Source: DASVWZ01 sp963708575
GTDB lineage: Bacteria > Acidobacteriota > Terriglobia > Terriglobales > Acidobacteriaceae
Direction of reading: 5' to 3'
Assembly: GCA_963708575.1 (NCBI GenBank)
Contig: CAVPTB010000003.1
Span: forward strand, 434,001-498,000
DNA length: 64,000 nt
Every line of letters begins with the position of its first letter. Position 1 is the first letter of the stretch. The notes under the pieces were generated by a model that saw only the letters and a program-made list of their open reading frames with translations, was not told where the DNA came from and did no database searches. Position numbers and translations under genes: made by a program. Shown one piece after another: positions 52,791-60,964 of this stretch.

Positions 52791-53531
52791 GTGAATCGAG
52801 TCTTCCTCACGGCGGAGTGGCGCGAACTCCTCATGCTGAATTACGAAGTCGATCCCAGAATCCTGGCCTCCTTCGTTCCACTTGGCACAGCGCTAGACGA
52901 TTGGAACGGCAAAGTCTTCGTTAGCCTCGTGGGATTTCGCTTCCTGAACACACGTGTCCTCGGCCTTAGCTTTCCTTTCCACCGTAACTTCGAAGAAGTG
53001 AATTTGAGATTTTACGTGCGACGCCTCCTCGAAGACGAGCGTCGACGAGGAGTGGTCTTTATCAGTGAGATCGTTCCTCGAAGAGCCATCGCCCTCGTGG
53101 CCAATGTCTGCTACGGCGAGAGCTATCGCGCTTTACCGATGTCCCACCAAATTCAGCGCGGCCCTGCCAACAGCCTCTCCGTTCAGTACGCATGGGGAGT
53201 TGGTGCGCAACAAAATCGCCTGACCTGTACTGTAGCGGGCGAGCCGGCGACGCCGGCTGAGGGCTCTCACGAGCAATTCATCACCGAACATTACTGGGGA
53301 TACGCGGCCGGCAGAAACCGTCAGACCAGGGAATACCGCGTCGAACATCCTTCTTGGCGAGTCTGGAACGCAAAGGAAGCAGCCTTTGAAGGAAACTCCC
53401 AGAGCCTCTACGGCCCGGCAATGGCGTCCATCCTTCGAGCGGCCCCGGCCTCAGCTTTTCTCGCCGAGGGTTCCGAAGTCGCGGTCTATCGCGGACGAAA
53501 GCTGGTTCACGATACAGACGGCGGGACCTGA
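52791..53531 (+). CDS. DUF2071 (YqjF-like) family protein
   Basis: A 246-residue cytoplasmic protein starting at GTG 52791. The sequence follows the DUF2071/YqjF pattern: ILASFVPLGTALDDWNGKVFVSLVGFRF, LGLSFPFHRNFEEVNLRFYVRR, FISEIVPRRAIALVANVCYGESYR. The fold resembles acetoacetate decarboxylase-like barrels. Enzymatic role unknown. It stands alone on the plus strand. Confidence 0.88.
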   Translation: MNRVFLTAEWRELLMLNYEVDPRILASFVPLGTALDDWNGKVFVSLVGFRFLNTRVLGLSFPFHRNFEEVNLRFYVRRLLEDERRRGVVFISEIVPRRAIALVANVCYGESYRALPMSHQIQRGPANSLSVQYAWGVGAQQNRLTCTVAGEPATPAEGSHEQFITEHYWGYAAGRNRQTREYRVEHPSWRVWNAKEAAFEGNSQSLYGPAMASILRAAPASAFLAEGSEVAVYRGRKLVHDTDGGT

Positions 53532-53692
53532 GTACTCATGAAATAAGCTGTTTCCCCAATCCAACTCCGCACACGCCCCGTACTTCTGTCGGGGAGATGG
53601 GGGAAGGCTCGCTCCGTTTGCCAACTTGCACCGGGCCGTGCTTTTCCCCTATTCTTTCGTCACGCCTCTGTGGGGGGCAATAAAAATCTGCC

Positions 53693-54040
53693 ATGCATCG
53701 CTGGACAGCCAGGCTTCTTCTGATTCTGTCACTCGTGGGCATTCTCGCGCCCCTGGGCATGGCTGCGACTGCGCCCGACCCACACGCGTGTTGCAAGCGT
53801 CACCTCATGGCAGACGCCGCGCCTCATGGCATGGAGTTTCATGCGCCGCCTGGCTGTTGCGATCGCGACTGCTGCCGATCGGTGACGGTTTCCCAGTGGG
53901 CGCAGGTCTCAACAACGTCAACTCGCTTCATCACGCTGTCTTCCACCAATCGTAAGACCGCTTTACAACTTCTCCGCTCCCCGCTGGGAATTGACTCTCT
54001 TCACTCCGGACGCGCACCGCCGCCCCTCTCAATTCTGTAG
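53693..54040 (+). CDS. Secreted Cys/His-rich small protein
   Basis: A 115-residue protein with a signal peptide (RLLLILSLVGILAPLGMAA, cleavage near residue 25). The mature part starts with DPHACCKRHLM (Cys33, Cys34, His31, His37, Met39) and later GCCDRDCC (Cys55, Cys56, Cys60, Cys61) with further His and Met between. Paired cysteines plus His/Met suggest soft-metal, probably copper, binding. It is followed by a TonB-dependent receptor 113 bases downstream and, further on, a copper chaperone. Resembles the DUF2946-type group. The family is not certain. Confidence 0.75.
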   Translation: MHRWTARLLLILSLVGILAPLGMAATAPDPHACCKRHLMADAAPHGMEFHAPPGCCDRDCCRSVTVSQWAQVSTTSTRFITLSSTNRKTALQLLRSPLGIDSLHSGRAPPPLSIL

Positions 54041-54153
54041 GCACTCCTACAAATTCTGCTGAATTGCCAGCCCGCCTTTTCGCGGGAATCGCTTCTTTGG
54101 CATCTCTCAGCTTTTTGTTCCGTGCTGTTCACCCGAAAGAGCTACGGAGAGTC

Positions 54154-56391
54154 ATGCGCTATACCATCAGATTCTTTGGATTTTTCTTACCTGCCGTCCT
54201 TCTGGCGGGAGCAGCCACCATTTTCGGCTCTCTTCGCGGCATTGTTCACGATCCGCAACACCGCCCCGTGCAAGGCGCGATGGTCATGCTTCGCGCAAAA
54301 TCGTCCGACTGGGCAAAAACCACCACGACTGACGCCAATGGACAATTCGAGTTTGGCACTGTCCCGCTGGGCGAGTACTCGGTAAGTGTAGCCAGTCCAG
54401 CTTTTGTGCAAGCCGTGCTGAGCGTCGCGGTTAGGACTAACACCGAGCCAGTGCTTCACTTCTCGCTGCAAGTGGCGACGGCGAATGAAACCGTGAACGT
54501 TTCCGCAGAGCCCGTCGCGGCCGCGACGGATTCGGCCACGCCCACCACCATGCTCAGCCGCACCGACGTGCAACGCACTCCGGGAGCGGATCGCACGAAC
54601 AGCCTGGCGATGATCACCGACTTTGTTCCCGGAGCCTACATCACCCACGATCAGTTGCACATTCGCGGAGGGCATCAAGTGACGTGGCTGGTCGATGGCG
54701 TTCCAGTTCCCAATACCAACATCGCATCGAACGTCGGACCGCAGTTCGACCCCAAAGATCTGGACTACATGGAAGTGCAGCGCGGCAGCTATGAGGCAGA
54801 ATTTGGCGATCGTACCTACGGCGTATTCAACGTCGTTCCCAGAACCGGATTCGAGCGCAACAATGAGGCCGAACTCGTCACCAGCTTCGGCAACTTCTTT
54901 CAGACGAACGATCAGATCAATTTCGGCAGTCATACCCAGCGGTTTGCCTACTACGGCAGCTTGAACGGAAACCGCAGCAACCTGGGATTGCAGACCCCAG
55001 CTCCGGAGGTTGTGCACGATGCCGAGAATGGATACGGCGGTTTCGGGTCTCTCATTTTCAACGTCGACCCCTCAAATCAACTGCGCTTCGTGACCTCTCT
55101 CCGGAAGGACTACTACCAGATTCCTTACGATCCGAATGTGAACGACGCGGAAAATCAAATTTACAACAGCAGCGGACTCCGCGACGGCCAGCACGAAGGA
55201 GACGCGCTGGTAAATTTTTCCTGGGTGCACACCTTCAACACTCGTTACTACATGACGGTATCCCCGTTTTATCACTACAACAGCGCTAACTACGACGGCA
55301 ATCCGAATGACTTCCCTATCAGTACGACCGATGACCGGACGTCGAACTACGCAGGGGGACAAGCGACCATCAGCGCTAACGTTGCCAGGAATAATCTGGA
55401 AGCGGGCTTCTACGGGTTCGCCCAACATGATAACCAGCTTTTCGGCGCACTTTTCAACGACCGAAGTGCAAACAACTTCCGCGATCGTGAGTTGGCCTCA
55501 GGCGCTCTCGAGTCCGGCTTCGTGCAGGACAAGTTCCAGGTAACCTCGTGGCTGAATGTGATAGCCGGGATCCGGCCGACCCATTTCTCCGGCAGCATCT
55601 CTGAGAACGCAATAAGCCCACGCTTCGGCGCGGCCCTCACTGTACCCAAGCTTCGCTGGGTAGTTCGCGCATTTTACGGGCACTATTACCAGGCCCCGCC
55701 CCTGATCACGGCCTCCGGACCACTTCTGCAGTTTGTCGATGAGCAAAATCTGGGATTTATTCCTTTGAAAGGCGAGCGAGACGAAGAACATCAGTTTGGC
55801 GTCACCATTCCTTTCCGCGGCTGGACCCTCGACGCCGATAACTTCAAAACCATCGCCCACAACTTCTTCGATCACAACAACGTCGGTGAGTCCGATATCT
55901 TCTTTCCACTGACCATCGATCGAGCCATCATTCGAGGATGGGAGCTGACCTTGCGCTCGCCGCGCATCGCCCATCGCGCCCAGATTCACTTGGCCTATTC
56001 CAACCAGATCGCCCAGGGCTTCGGTGCAATCACTGGCGGCCTCACCGATTTTTCACCGCCATCCGATCTATTCGCCCTTGATCATGATCAGCGAAATACC
56101 CTTAACGTAGGTGGCGAGATTCTGCTTCCCTGGAAGAGTTACGCCTCCACCAACGTTTACTACGGCTCCGGATTCAGCAACGGCTTCCCTCCTCCGGATT
56201 ATCTCCCCGGCCATACCACGGTGGATTTATCCTTGGGGAAGGACTTCAGGGACAAGTATTCGATTTCATTGAACGCATTGAACGTGGCTAACCGCCATTT
56301 ACTGATCGACAATAGCGTAACCTTCGGTGGATTCCATTGGAACAACCCGCGCGAAATATACGCGGAATTTCGCTATCGTTTTCATTACTGA
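54154..56391 (+). CDS. TonB-dependent receptor with CarboxypepD-regulatory domain
   Basis: A 745-residue outer-membrane receptor from ATG 54154 (GGAGAG upstream; the frame upstream to 54064 is unlikely). Signal peptide FFGFFLPAVLLAGAATIFG. Residues about 28-110 form a carboxypeptidase-regulatory-like domain (GIVHDPQHRPVQGAMVMLRAK), then the plug (about 125-225, with IRGGHQVTWLVDGVPV), and a barrel with many aromatic strands ending in RYRFHY. These receptors import ligands with energy from TonB-ExbBD. The neighbours (secreted CC-rich protein and CusF-SCO fusion) make a copper-related ligand likely. Confidence 0.95.
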   Translation: MRYTIRFFGFFLPAVLLAGAATIFGSLRGIVHDPQHRPVQGAMVMLRAKSSDWAKTTTTDANGQFEFGTVPLGEYSVSVASPAFVQAVLSVAVRTNTEPVLHFSLQVATANETVNVSAEPVAAATDSATPTTMLSRTDVQRTPGADRTNSLAMITDFVPGAYITHDQLHIRGGHQVTWLVDGVPVPNTNIASNVGPQFDPKDLDYMEVQRGSYEAEFGDRTYGVFNVVPRTGFERNNEAELVTSFGNFFQTNDQINFGSHTQRFAYYGSLNGNRSNLGLQTPAPEVVHDAENGYGGFGSLIFNVDPSNQLRFVTSLRKDYYQIPYDPNVNDAENQIYNSSGLRDGQHEGDALVNFSWVHTFNTRYYMTVSPFYHYNSANYDGNPNDFPISTTDDRTSNYAGGQATISANVARNNLEAGFYGFAQHDNQLFGALFNDRSANNFRDRELASGALESGFVQDKFQVTSWLNVIAGIRPTHFSGSISENAISPRFGAALTVPKLRWVVRAFYGHYYQAPPLITASGPLLQFVDEQNLGFIPLKGERDEEHQFGVTIPFRGWTLDADNFKTIAHNFFDHNNVGESDIFFPLTIDRAIIRGWELTLRSPRIAHRAQIHLAYSNQIAQGFGAITGGLTDFSPPSDLFALDHDQRNTLNVGGEILLPWKSYASTNVYYGSGFSNGFPPPDYLPGHTTVDLSLGKDFRDKYSISLNALNVANRHLLIDNSVTFGGFHWNNPREIYAEFRYRFHY

Positions 56392-56486
56392 ACGAATGAT
56401 CCGGCTTCCCGCCGGGCTTCGTAGATTGCCAGGCAGGACCGCCGGCGTAGGTCACGCTGGCAGCATGACACAGAACAGGAGACCCT

Positions 56487-57368
56487 TTGACTTTCCAAAA
56501 GTTCATCAAACATTACGCAGCTATCGCAATCGCTCTCAGCCTGCTCGTGGCCTGCAACTCCTCAAAGCCGGCCGAGCAAATGAAACAGTACCAACTCACC
56601 GGCAAAGTTGTGAGCATCGACAAACCCAATCTTTCGGTGGTGGTAAACGGTGACGAGATTAAGGGTTTTATGGCGGCGATGGCGATGCCTTACAAAGTCA
56701 AAGAGGTCGGCCAATTAGATCTTCTCGCCCCGGGAGACACGATCAGCGCTGATCTCTTTGTTCGAGGAAGCGAGTACTGGATCGACAATGTTAAAGTCAC
56801 CCAGAAATCGACCAATCCCGAGAAGACCAGTTCCGAATTGAAGATCCCCGTCCCCGGACAACAGGTGCCTGACTTCCAGTTGGTGAATCAGAGTGGGAGA
56901 AAAATCTCGCTCAACCAGTACCGCGGAAAGGCTCTGATCGTCACCTTCATCTACACCCAGTGCCCGTTTCCTGACTACTGTCCTCGGGTTACCCAGCAAT
57001 TTGCGGAGATCAATCGCAAGTTGTTGAGCGATTCCGCACTGTCGGGGAAGACTCACCTGCTAAGCATCAGCTTCGATCCCAAACACGACACCCCAAACGT
57101 GTTACGTGACTACGGCTATAAAGCGACGGCAGAGAAGCTGCCGTCGGCCTTTTCACATTGGGAGTTCGCGGTAGCGCCGAACCAACTTGCGGACTTGGAA
57201 AAGTTCTTCGGATTGGCAGTCTCACAGGAAAATGGCGCCATCACTCATTCGCTCAGCACCACCGTAATCGCTCCCGATGGAAAGATTTTCAAGTGGTATC
57301 CCGGAAATGAATGGACTCCCTTTCAGATTTTGCAAGACGCCGCTGCCGCAGTTAACAGCGCCTCTTGA
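56487..57368 (+). CDS. Lipoprotein fusion of CusF-like and SCO1/SenC domains
   Basis: A 293-residue lipoprotein (lipobox LVAC, Cys23). Residues 36-95 form a CusF/PcoE-like copper-binding barrel (YQLTGKVVSIDK, GFMAAMAMPYKV with Met62, Met65, Met67). Residues 120-290 are a SCO1/thioredoxin-like domain with CPFPDYC (Cys159, Cys165) and the copper-ligand His254 (ITHSLS). SCO1 inserts copper in cytochrome oxidase Cu-A sites. The Cys spacing is C-x5-C rather than the usual C-x3-C. Starts with TTG 56487, supported by AGGAG 6 bases upstream. It follows the TonB receptor by 95 bases. Confidence 0.93.
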   Translation: MTFQKFIKHYAAIAIALSLLVACNSSKPAEQMKQYQLTGKVVSIDKPNLSVVVNGDEIKGFMAAMAMPYKVKEVGQLDLLAPGDTISADLFVRGSEYWIDNVKVTQKSTNPEKTSSELKIPVPGQQVPDFQLVNQSGRKISLNQYRGKALIVTFIYTQCPFPDYCPRVTQQFAEINRKLLSDSALSGKTHLLSISFDPKHDTPNVLRDYGYKATAEKLPSAFSHWEFAVAPNQLADLEKFFGLAVSQENGAITHSLSTTVIAPDGKIFKWYPGNEWTPFQILQDAAAAVNSAS

Positions 57369-57707
57369 CGCCGCTGATACTGATTTTCCCCGTTGACAAG
57401 ACTTTACCGTTTTTTACCTTCTTTTGACCGCAGGGCTTTCCGAAACATGTTCTCATGCAAGAAGTGGCAGGCGTTCCGATCCTGGAGTTGGAAGGCCTGA
57501 GCAGTTCCCCTTGTTTCTATGCGTGCCCCTGGGGAGCCGGTGCCGAATTTCTCTCCCGGTGGCGGTTCCCTCCTTTTTCCTCCCAGTTCAAAATCACCAG
57601 TGGTTTGGAGCGACTGTAGCAGCTCTCGATTTTCCCTCCCGTTCAACCATCGCCTGCAGCATGCCCGCATCCAAACGCCATCGTCATAGTCAAAGGAGAT
57701 TTCATTG
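57369..57707. other. Intergenic region before the small membrane-protein gene
   Basis: This 339-base stretch has no supported gene. Short overlapping frames on both strands lack ribosome-binding sites and known motifs. TTGACA occurs at 57393-57398 but no matching -10 box is placed. AAAGGAG at about 57693 is the ribosome-binding site of the next gene. Confidence 0.45.
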
Positions 57708-57986
57708 ATGGAAACCAGAGTGGATCGTGGGCAGGCAAGCGAAGATCGATTTACGGGAGCGATCGAACGTAAGACTTCACAATTCCCCAGCAGTCTATTT
57801 TTAGGACTAGCTGTCGGTTCGATGGCGGCTTCAGCCGTCTTGAAGATTGTCGGCAAGAATCACTGGGCTTTGTTTGTGGGACAGTGGGCGGCACCGTTCT
57901 TGATCATGGGCAACTACAACAAGATGGTGAAGCAGCACGGCTCCGACGCATCAAGCCGAGAAGGATTAAGCCGAGTAGCCGCATAA
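57708..57986 (+). CDS. Small membrane protein, conserved hypothetical
   Basis: A 92-residue protein starting at ATG 57708 with AAAGGAG upstream. The N-terminal half is soluble (RFTGAIERKTSQFPSS), then two hydrophobic segments SLFLGLAVGSMAASAVLKIV and WALFVGQWAAPFLIMGNYNKMV. I recall similar acidobacterial proteins, but no function is known. A strong bidirectional hairpin follows 8 bases after the stop. Confidence 0.65.
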   Translation: METRVDRGQASEDRFTGAIERKTSQFPSSLFLGLAVGSMAASAVLKIVGKNHWALFVGQWAAPFLIMGNYNKMVKQHGSDASSREGLSRVAA

Positions 57987-57994
57987 TCAAGAAA

Positions 57995-58029
57995 ACGGCG
58001 GATCACGCAGCCTGCGTGGTCCGCCGTTA
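57995..58029. terminator. Bidirectional terminator hairpin
   Basis: AACGGCGGATCACGCA (57995-58010) and TGCGTGGTCCGCCGTT (58014-58029) form a 16-bp stem with one G-T wobble and a 3-base loop. It is flanked by AAGAAAA on one side and TTATTCT on the other. It lies between the convergent genes at 57708 and 58045, so it can end transcription from both sides. Confidence 0.8.
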
Positions 58030-58044
58030 TTCTAAAAAGCCGCT

Positions 58045-59178
58045 CTACTTACACGCAAACGTCGGCACCGCGACGATGCCGGCAGGAGCGAAGCCGTTAC
58101 TCACCACTTCAAACGGCGAGCCTGGCACTTCTTTCAGAGAGTATCCGTTCACTGCCAGAACCCCGACCGATTCAGGATTTCTCGCCTCCGAGACAAACAC
58201 CTGGGTGCCAGCTTTGTTTTCCGCCAGATCTCCCGAAAATTGTCCCGGGCTCGTCAAATTAATGGTCTTTTGGAACGACTTCACTCCCTTGTCGCTAATC
58301 GCGAGAACCGAAACCTGGTTGGACTGATTATTTGTCACGTACAGAGTCTTCTGATCCTTGCCGATCAATACATTGTTCGAGTTGGAACCATTCTTGTTGG
58401 TGAATTTCCCCAGCTTCTTGAGACTGCCGTTAGTTTCGATCCGGTAAGTTTGCACTTCGGTATGAGCCGCGGCATCTCCAAAAAACGCCGTCGTGCCGTC
58501 ACAGGTGATGTCAACGCCGGCTGCAGAGCCCGAAGATGAGAACGGCCCAAGTTCCGTCAACTGAGCTTTGCTGTAGTCAATTGAAAACGAATCTACCGGC
58601 CCCATGTAAGTGGATATCAGATATTTGCCGTTCGGGGTGGCCTTCAAGTCCACCGGCGAATAACTGAGGCTAACGCTGCCGGAACTCGTCAGAGAGCAGT
58701 CGGCCCCTATCTTGAGAACCGAGATGCTGTTGAACTTGGAATTGCCCGCAAACAGCAATTTCCCGTTTCCCGAAGCAAGACTGACTCCAGAAGGCTGGCT
58801 CCCCACGATTCCGTACGAAAATGGCGATCCTTTGATAGCCGTCAGCTTGCCCGTCGAAACACTGATCTTGAACGCAGCGATCGAACTATCTCCGCCATTT
58901 GAAACAAACAGGCATGATGCCGAAGTCGTCTCGGCGTAGGCTATCGGCTGGGAAGCATAATAGCTACCCCCGCCCGCGCTCTTCGCACCGGTGGTGTAAG
59001 TCTTGATGATCGTCGCCTTACCCGATGTCCCCACCTTCAGCGCAGTCGTGCTGTTGATCTTATTGGCGACGTTGTCGTTGGTGTAGAGATACTGTTGCGC
59101 CCGAGCGACAGAACCAAAAAACGTGACCGCACTAGCCAGGATCATCCACTGCAATCGCGAGCTGGAAACCTTCATCAA
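58045..59178 (-). CDS. Secreted beta-propeller (lactonase-like) protein
   Basis: A 377-residue protein with a signal peptide (MILASAVTFFGSVARAQ). The mature part has repeated propeller blades: SCLFVSNGGDSSIAAFKISVSTGKL, GNSKFNSISVLKIGADCSL, KTLYVTNNQSNQVSVLAI and TQVFVSEARNPESVGVLAV. This is the pattern of the 7-bladed 6-phosphogluconolactonase/YncE-like family, but no catalytic residue is evident. Role unknown. Confidence 0.8.
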   Translation of the reverse strand: MMKVSSSRLQWMILASAVTFFGSVARAQQYLYTNDNVANKINSTTALKVGTSGKATIIKTYTTGAKSAGGGSYYASQPIAYAETTSASCLFVSNGGDSSIAAFKISVSTGKLTAIKGSPFSYGIVGSQPSGVSLASGNGKLLFAGNSKFNSISVLKIGADCSLTSSGSVSLSYSPVDLKATPNGKYLISTYMGPVDSFSIDYSKAQLTELGPFSSSGSAAGVDITCDGTTAFFGDAAAHTEVQTYRIETNGSLKKLGKFTNKNGSNSNNVLIGKDQKTLYVTNNQSNQVSVLAISDKGVKSFQKTINLTSPGQFSGDLAENKAGTQVFVSEARNPESVGVLAVNGYSLKEVPGSPFEVVSNGFAPAGIVAVPTFACK

Positions 59179-59476
59179 TTCGACCTCGAGATCAACCGAT
59201 TATCGTCTGTTTGCAATATGCAAGTGCCGAAGCACTCACCACGCGCAGCAAAAATCTTGTGGCCTCGAGAAGAGTGAGGGCCCGAGAGGGAGTGAGGTTA
59301 ATACGCCACTATCCGGCCCGCTTTTCGGGACCGTGGTGCATAAAGTCAAAGCTAGTACAGGCCTAAAACGCTGTCAATGAGGTAATTAGGACAGCAAAGG
59401 AACGGCGAAAAATTGGCGGGCAGCAAAAAAGGCGGCTCTGATGAGCCGCCCTTTGTGAACATTTGAAATAAGTGGT
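59179..59476. other. Spacer between the beta-propeller gene and cspA
   Basis: Nearly 300 bases without a gene. It contains the cold-shock gene's terminator (59425-59450) and a smaller GGCCCG/CGGGACC hairpin around 59310-59330. I see no coding region or RNA gene. Confidence 0.5.
59425..59450 (-). terminator. Intrinsic terminator of the cold-shock gene
   Basis: GGCGGCTC and GAGCCGCC form a perfect 8-bp stem with a TGAT loop. On the minus strand it is followed by TTTTTT, the textbook form of a factor-independent terminator. It starts 26 bases after the stop codon of the cold-shock gene. Confidence 0.9.
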
Positions 59477-59677
59477 TTACAGCGCCTTCACGTTCTCGGC
59501 CTGCCACCCCTTCGGGCCTTTGACCACGTCGAACTGTACTTGCTGACCTTCCTGCAGGCTGCGAAACCCGTTCGACTGAATGGCCGAGAAGTGCACGAAC
59601 ACGTCCTCGCCATTCTGGCGGCTGATGAATCCATAACCTTTGGCGTCGTTAAACCACTTTACTGTTCCTGTTTCCAT
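59477..59677 (-). CDS. Cold-shock protein
   Basis: A 66-residue CspA-family OB-fold RNA-binding protein. RNP motifs are intact: KGYGFISRQ (RNP1) and DVFVHFSAI (RNP2), with the conserved METGTVKWFND start. The true ATG is 59677, with AAGGA about 11 bases upstream; the longer frame to 59746 is not needed. It acts as an RNA chaperone or, at low temperature, antiterminator. A clear terminator follows. Confidence 0.96.
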   Translation of the reverse strand: METGTVKWFNDAKGYGFISRQNGEDVFVHFSAIQSNGFRSLQEGQQVQFDVVKGPKGWQAENVKAL

Positions 59678-59932
59678 GGTGGTGCTTGTTTCCTTTTTGT
59701 TAGATATGCGCTGAGGTTCTCGCAGGACTTCTGCCAGGCAGGTCACGCTGGGTTTAGCGGTGTTACTGCGTAGTGCAAAAAACCGTAAAGATCAAACGCA
59801 ATTGGATTGTACCTCAGCCGTTCAAAAAAATGCTATGATTATTTTGTGATCTGTGTCCGTAAGTAACTATTACTAAAGCGCTTACAGGACATCACTCTCA
59901 GTACGCCCTCGTACAGAACGGTTTGTAAGTGT

Positions 59933-60856
59933 ATGAAAAAATTAGTTCTATTTCTTGGCGTATGGTCGATTTTCGGGTTCCCTTGTCTCGCCCAAACAGA
60001 CGTTGTCCAGGACGTACGCGTCGCCCTGAGTTCCGGGGACCTCTCGTCCGCCGAGACCGTGCTCAAGCATTACCACGATCAGCATGGAGTCGATCCCTCG
60101 TACCTCGAAGCTCTATCCTGGATGGCTCGCGGCGCATTAAGCGCTAAGCAGCTCGATCCGGCGGACAAGTACGCGCAAGAGACTGAAACTTTGTCTCGCC
60201 AACAGTTAAAAGGACGCTCGGTCGATTCCAATCCGCAGCTCGCAACCGCTCTGGGAGCGGCATTGGAGGTTGAATCCCAAGTCCTGTCGGCCCGCGGCCA
60301 AAAAGACAAAGCTATCGCTGTGCTGCGGCGCGGCCTGGTGACCTATCGCGGCACTTCGATTGAACCCCGCCTACAGAAAAACCTTAACCTACTATCGTTA
60401 GTAGGCCAGCCAGCTCCCGCCTTGAGCACCGCTGATTATCTCGGCGTTCGTCCCTCCACCCTCACCCAGCTCAAAGGCTCGCCGGTTTTGCTGTTCTTCT
60501 GGGCGCATTGGTGTGGAGACTGTAAGTACGACGGACCCATCATCAGCCGTCTCAGCTCTGAATTTTCGGGTAAGGGTCTCGCCGTCTTAGCTCCAACCCA
60601 GCTCTATGGATACGCAGCCGCCGGCGAAAACGCCAAGCCCAAGGACGAGCTTGCCTACATCGGAAGGGTCTGGCAGCACTACTACCCGGCACTGCAAAGC
60701 GTCGCCGTCCCCGTCAGCAAATCCAACTTCGATCACTACGGAGCCAGCACTACACCGACTCTGGTCCTAATCGACCGCAAAGGCCGCGTCGCCATGTACC
60801 ACCCCGGCTTGATGCAATACGACGAACTGAAAGCCGAGATCGAAAAGGTTCTGTAG
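59933..60856 (+). CDS. Secreted TlpA-like thioredoxin with helical repeats
   Basis: A 307-residue protein with a signal peptide (LVLFLGVWSIFGFPCLAQ). An N-terminal region of TPR-like helices (SSAETVLKHYHDQ, ALSWMARGALSAKQLDPADKYAQ, AIAVLRRGLVTYRG) is followed by a thioredoxin fold starting near VGQPAPAL, with WCGDC (Cys194, Cys197) and the cis-Pro loop STTPTLVLIDRKG. TlpA/ResA-like proteins are periplasmic thiol-disulfide reductants. The CGDC centre is less common than CPPC or CPHC. The Cys pair is intact. Confidence 0.88.
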   Translation: MKKLVLFLGVWSIFGFPCLAQTDVVQDVRVALSSGDLSSAETVLKHYHDQHGVDPSYLEALSWMARGALSAKQLDPADKYAQETETLSRQQLKGRSVDSNPQLATALGAALEVESQVLSARGQKDKAIAVLRRGLVTYRGTSIEPRLQKNLNLLSLVGQPAPALSTADYLGVRPSTLTQLKGSPVLLFFWAHWCGDCKYDGPIISRLSSEFSGKGLAVLAPTQLYGYAAAGENAKPKDELAYIGRVWQHYYPALQSVAVPVSKSNFDHYGASTTPTLVLIDRKGRVAMYHPGLMQYDELKAEIEKVL

Positions 60857-60964
60857 TTGTTCTTGTGTGGGGCGGACATTCCTGTCCGCCAAAGGCCGAT
60901 GAGCAACGAATCCACGCTTTGACAGCCGAGCCGGCTGTCCCCTGGGTAAGCCAACGCCCTTTCC

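Noticed and set aside
57404..57856. A 150-residue minus-strand frame
   Set aside because: It overlaps the start of the small membrane-protein gene, which has a ribosome-binding site. No start signal or motif supports the minus frame.
59801..59840. TATGAT box as promoter of the TlpA-like gene
   Set aside because: TATGAT at 59834-59839 is plausible, but no -35 box lies at a normal spacing, so I do not call it a promoter.
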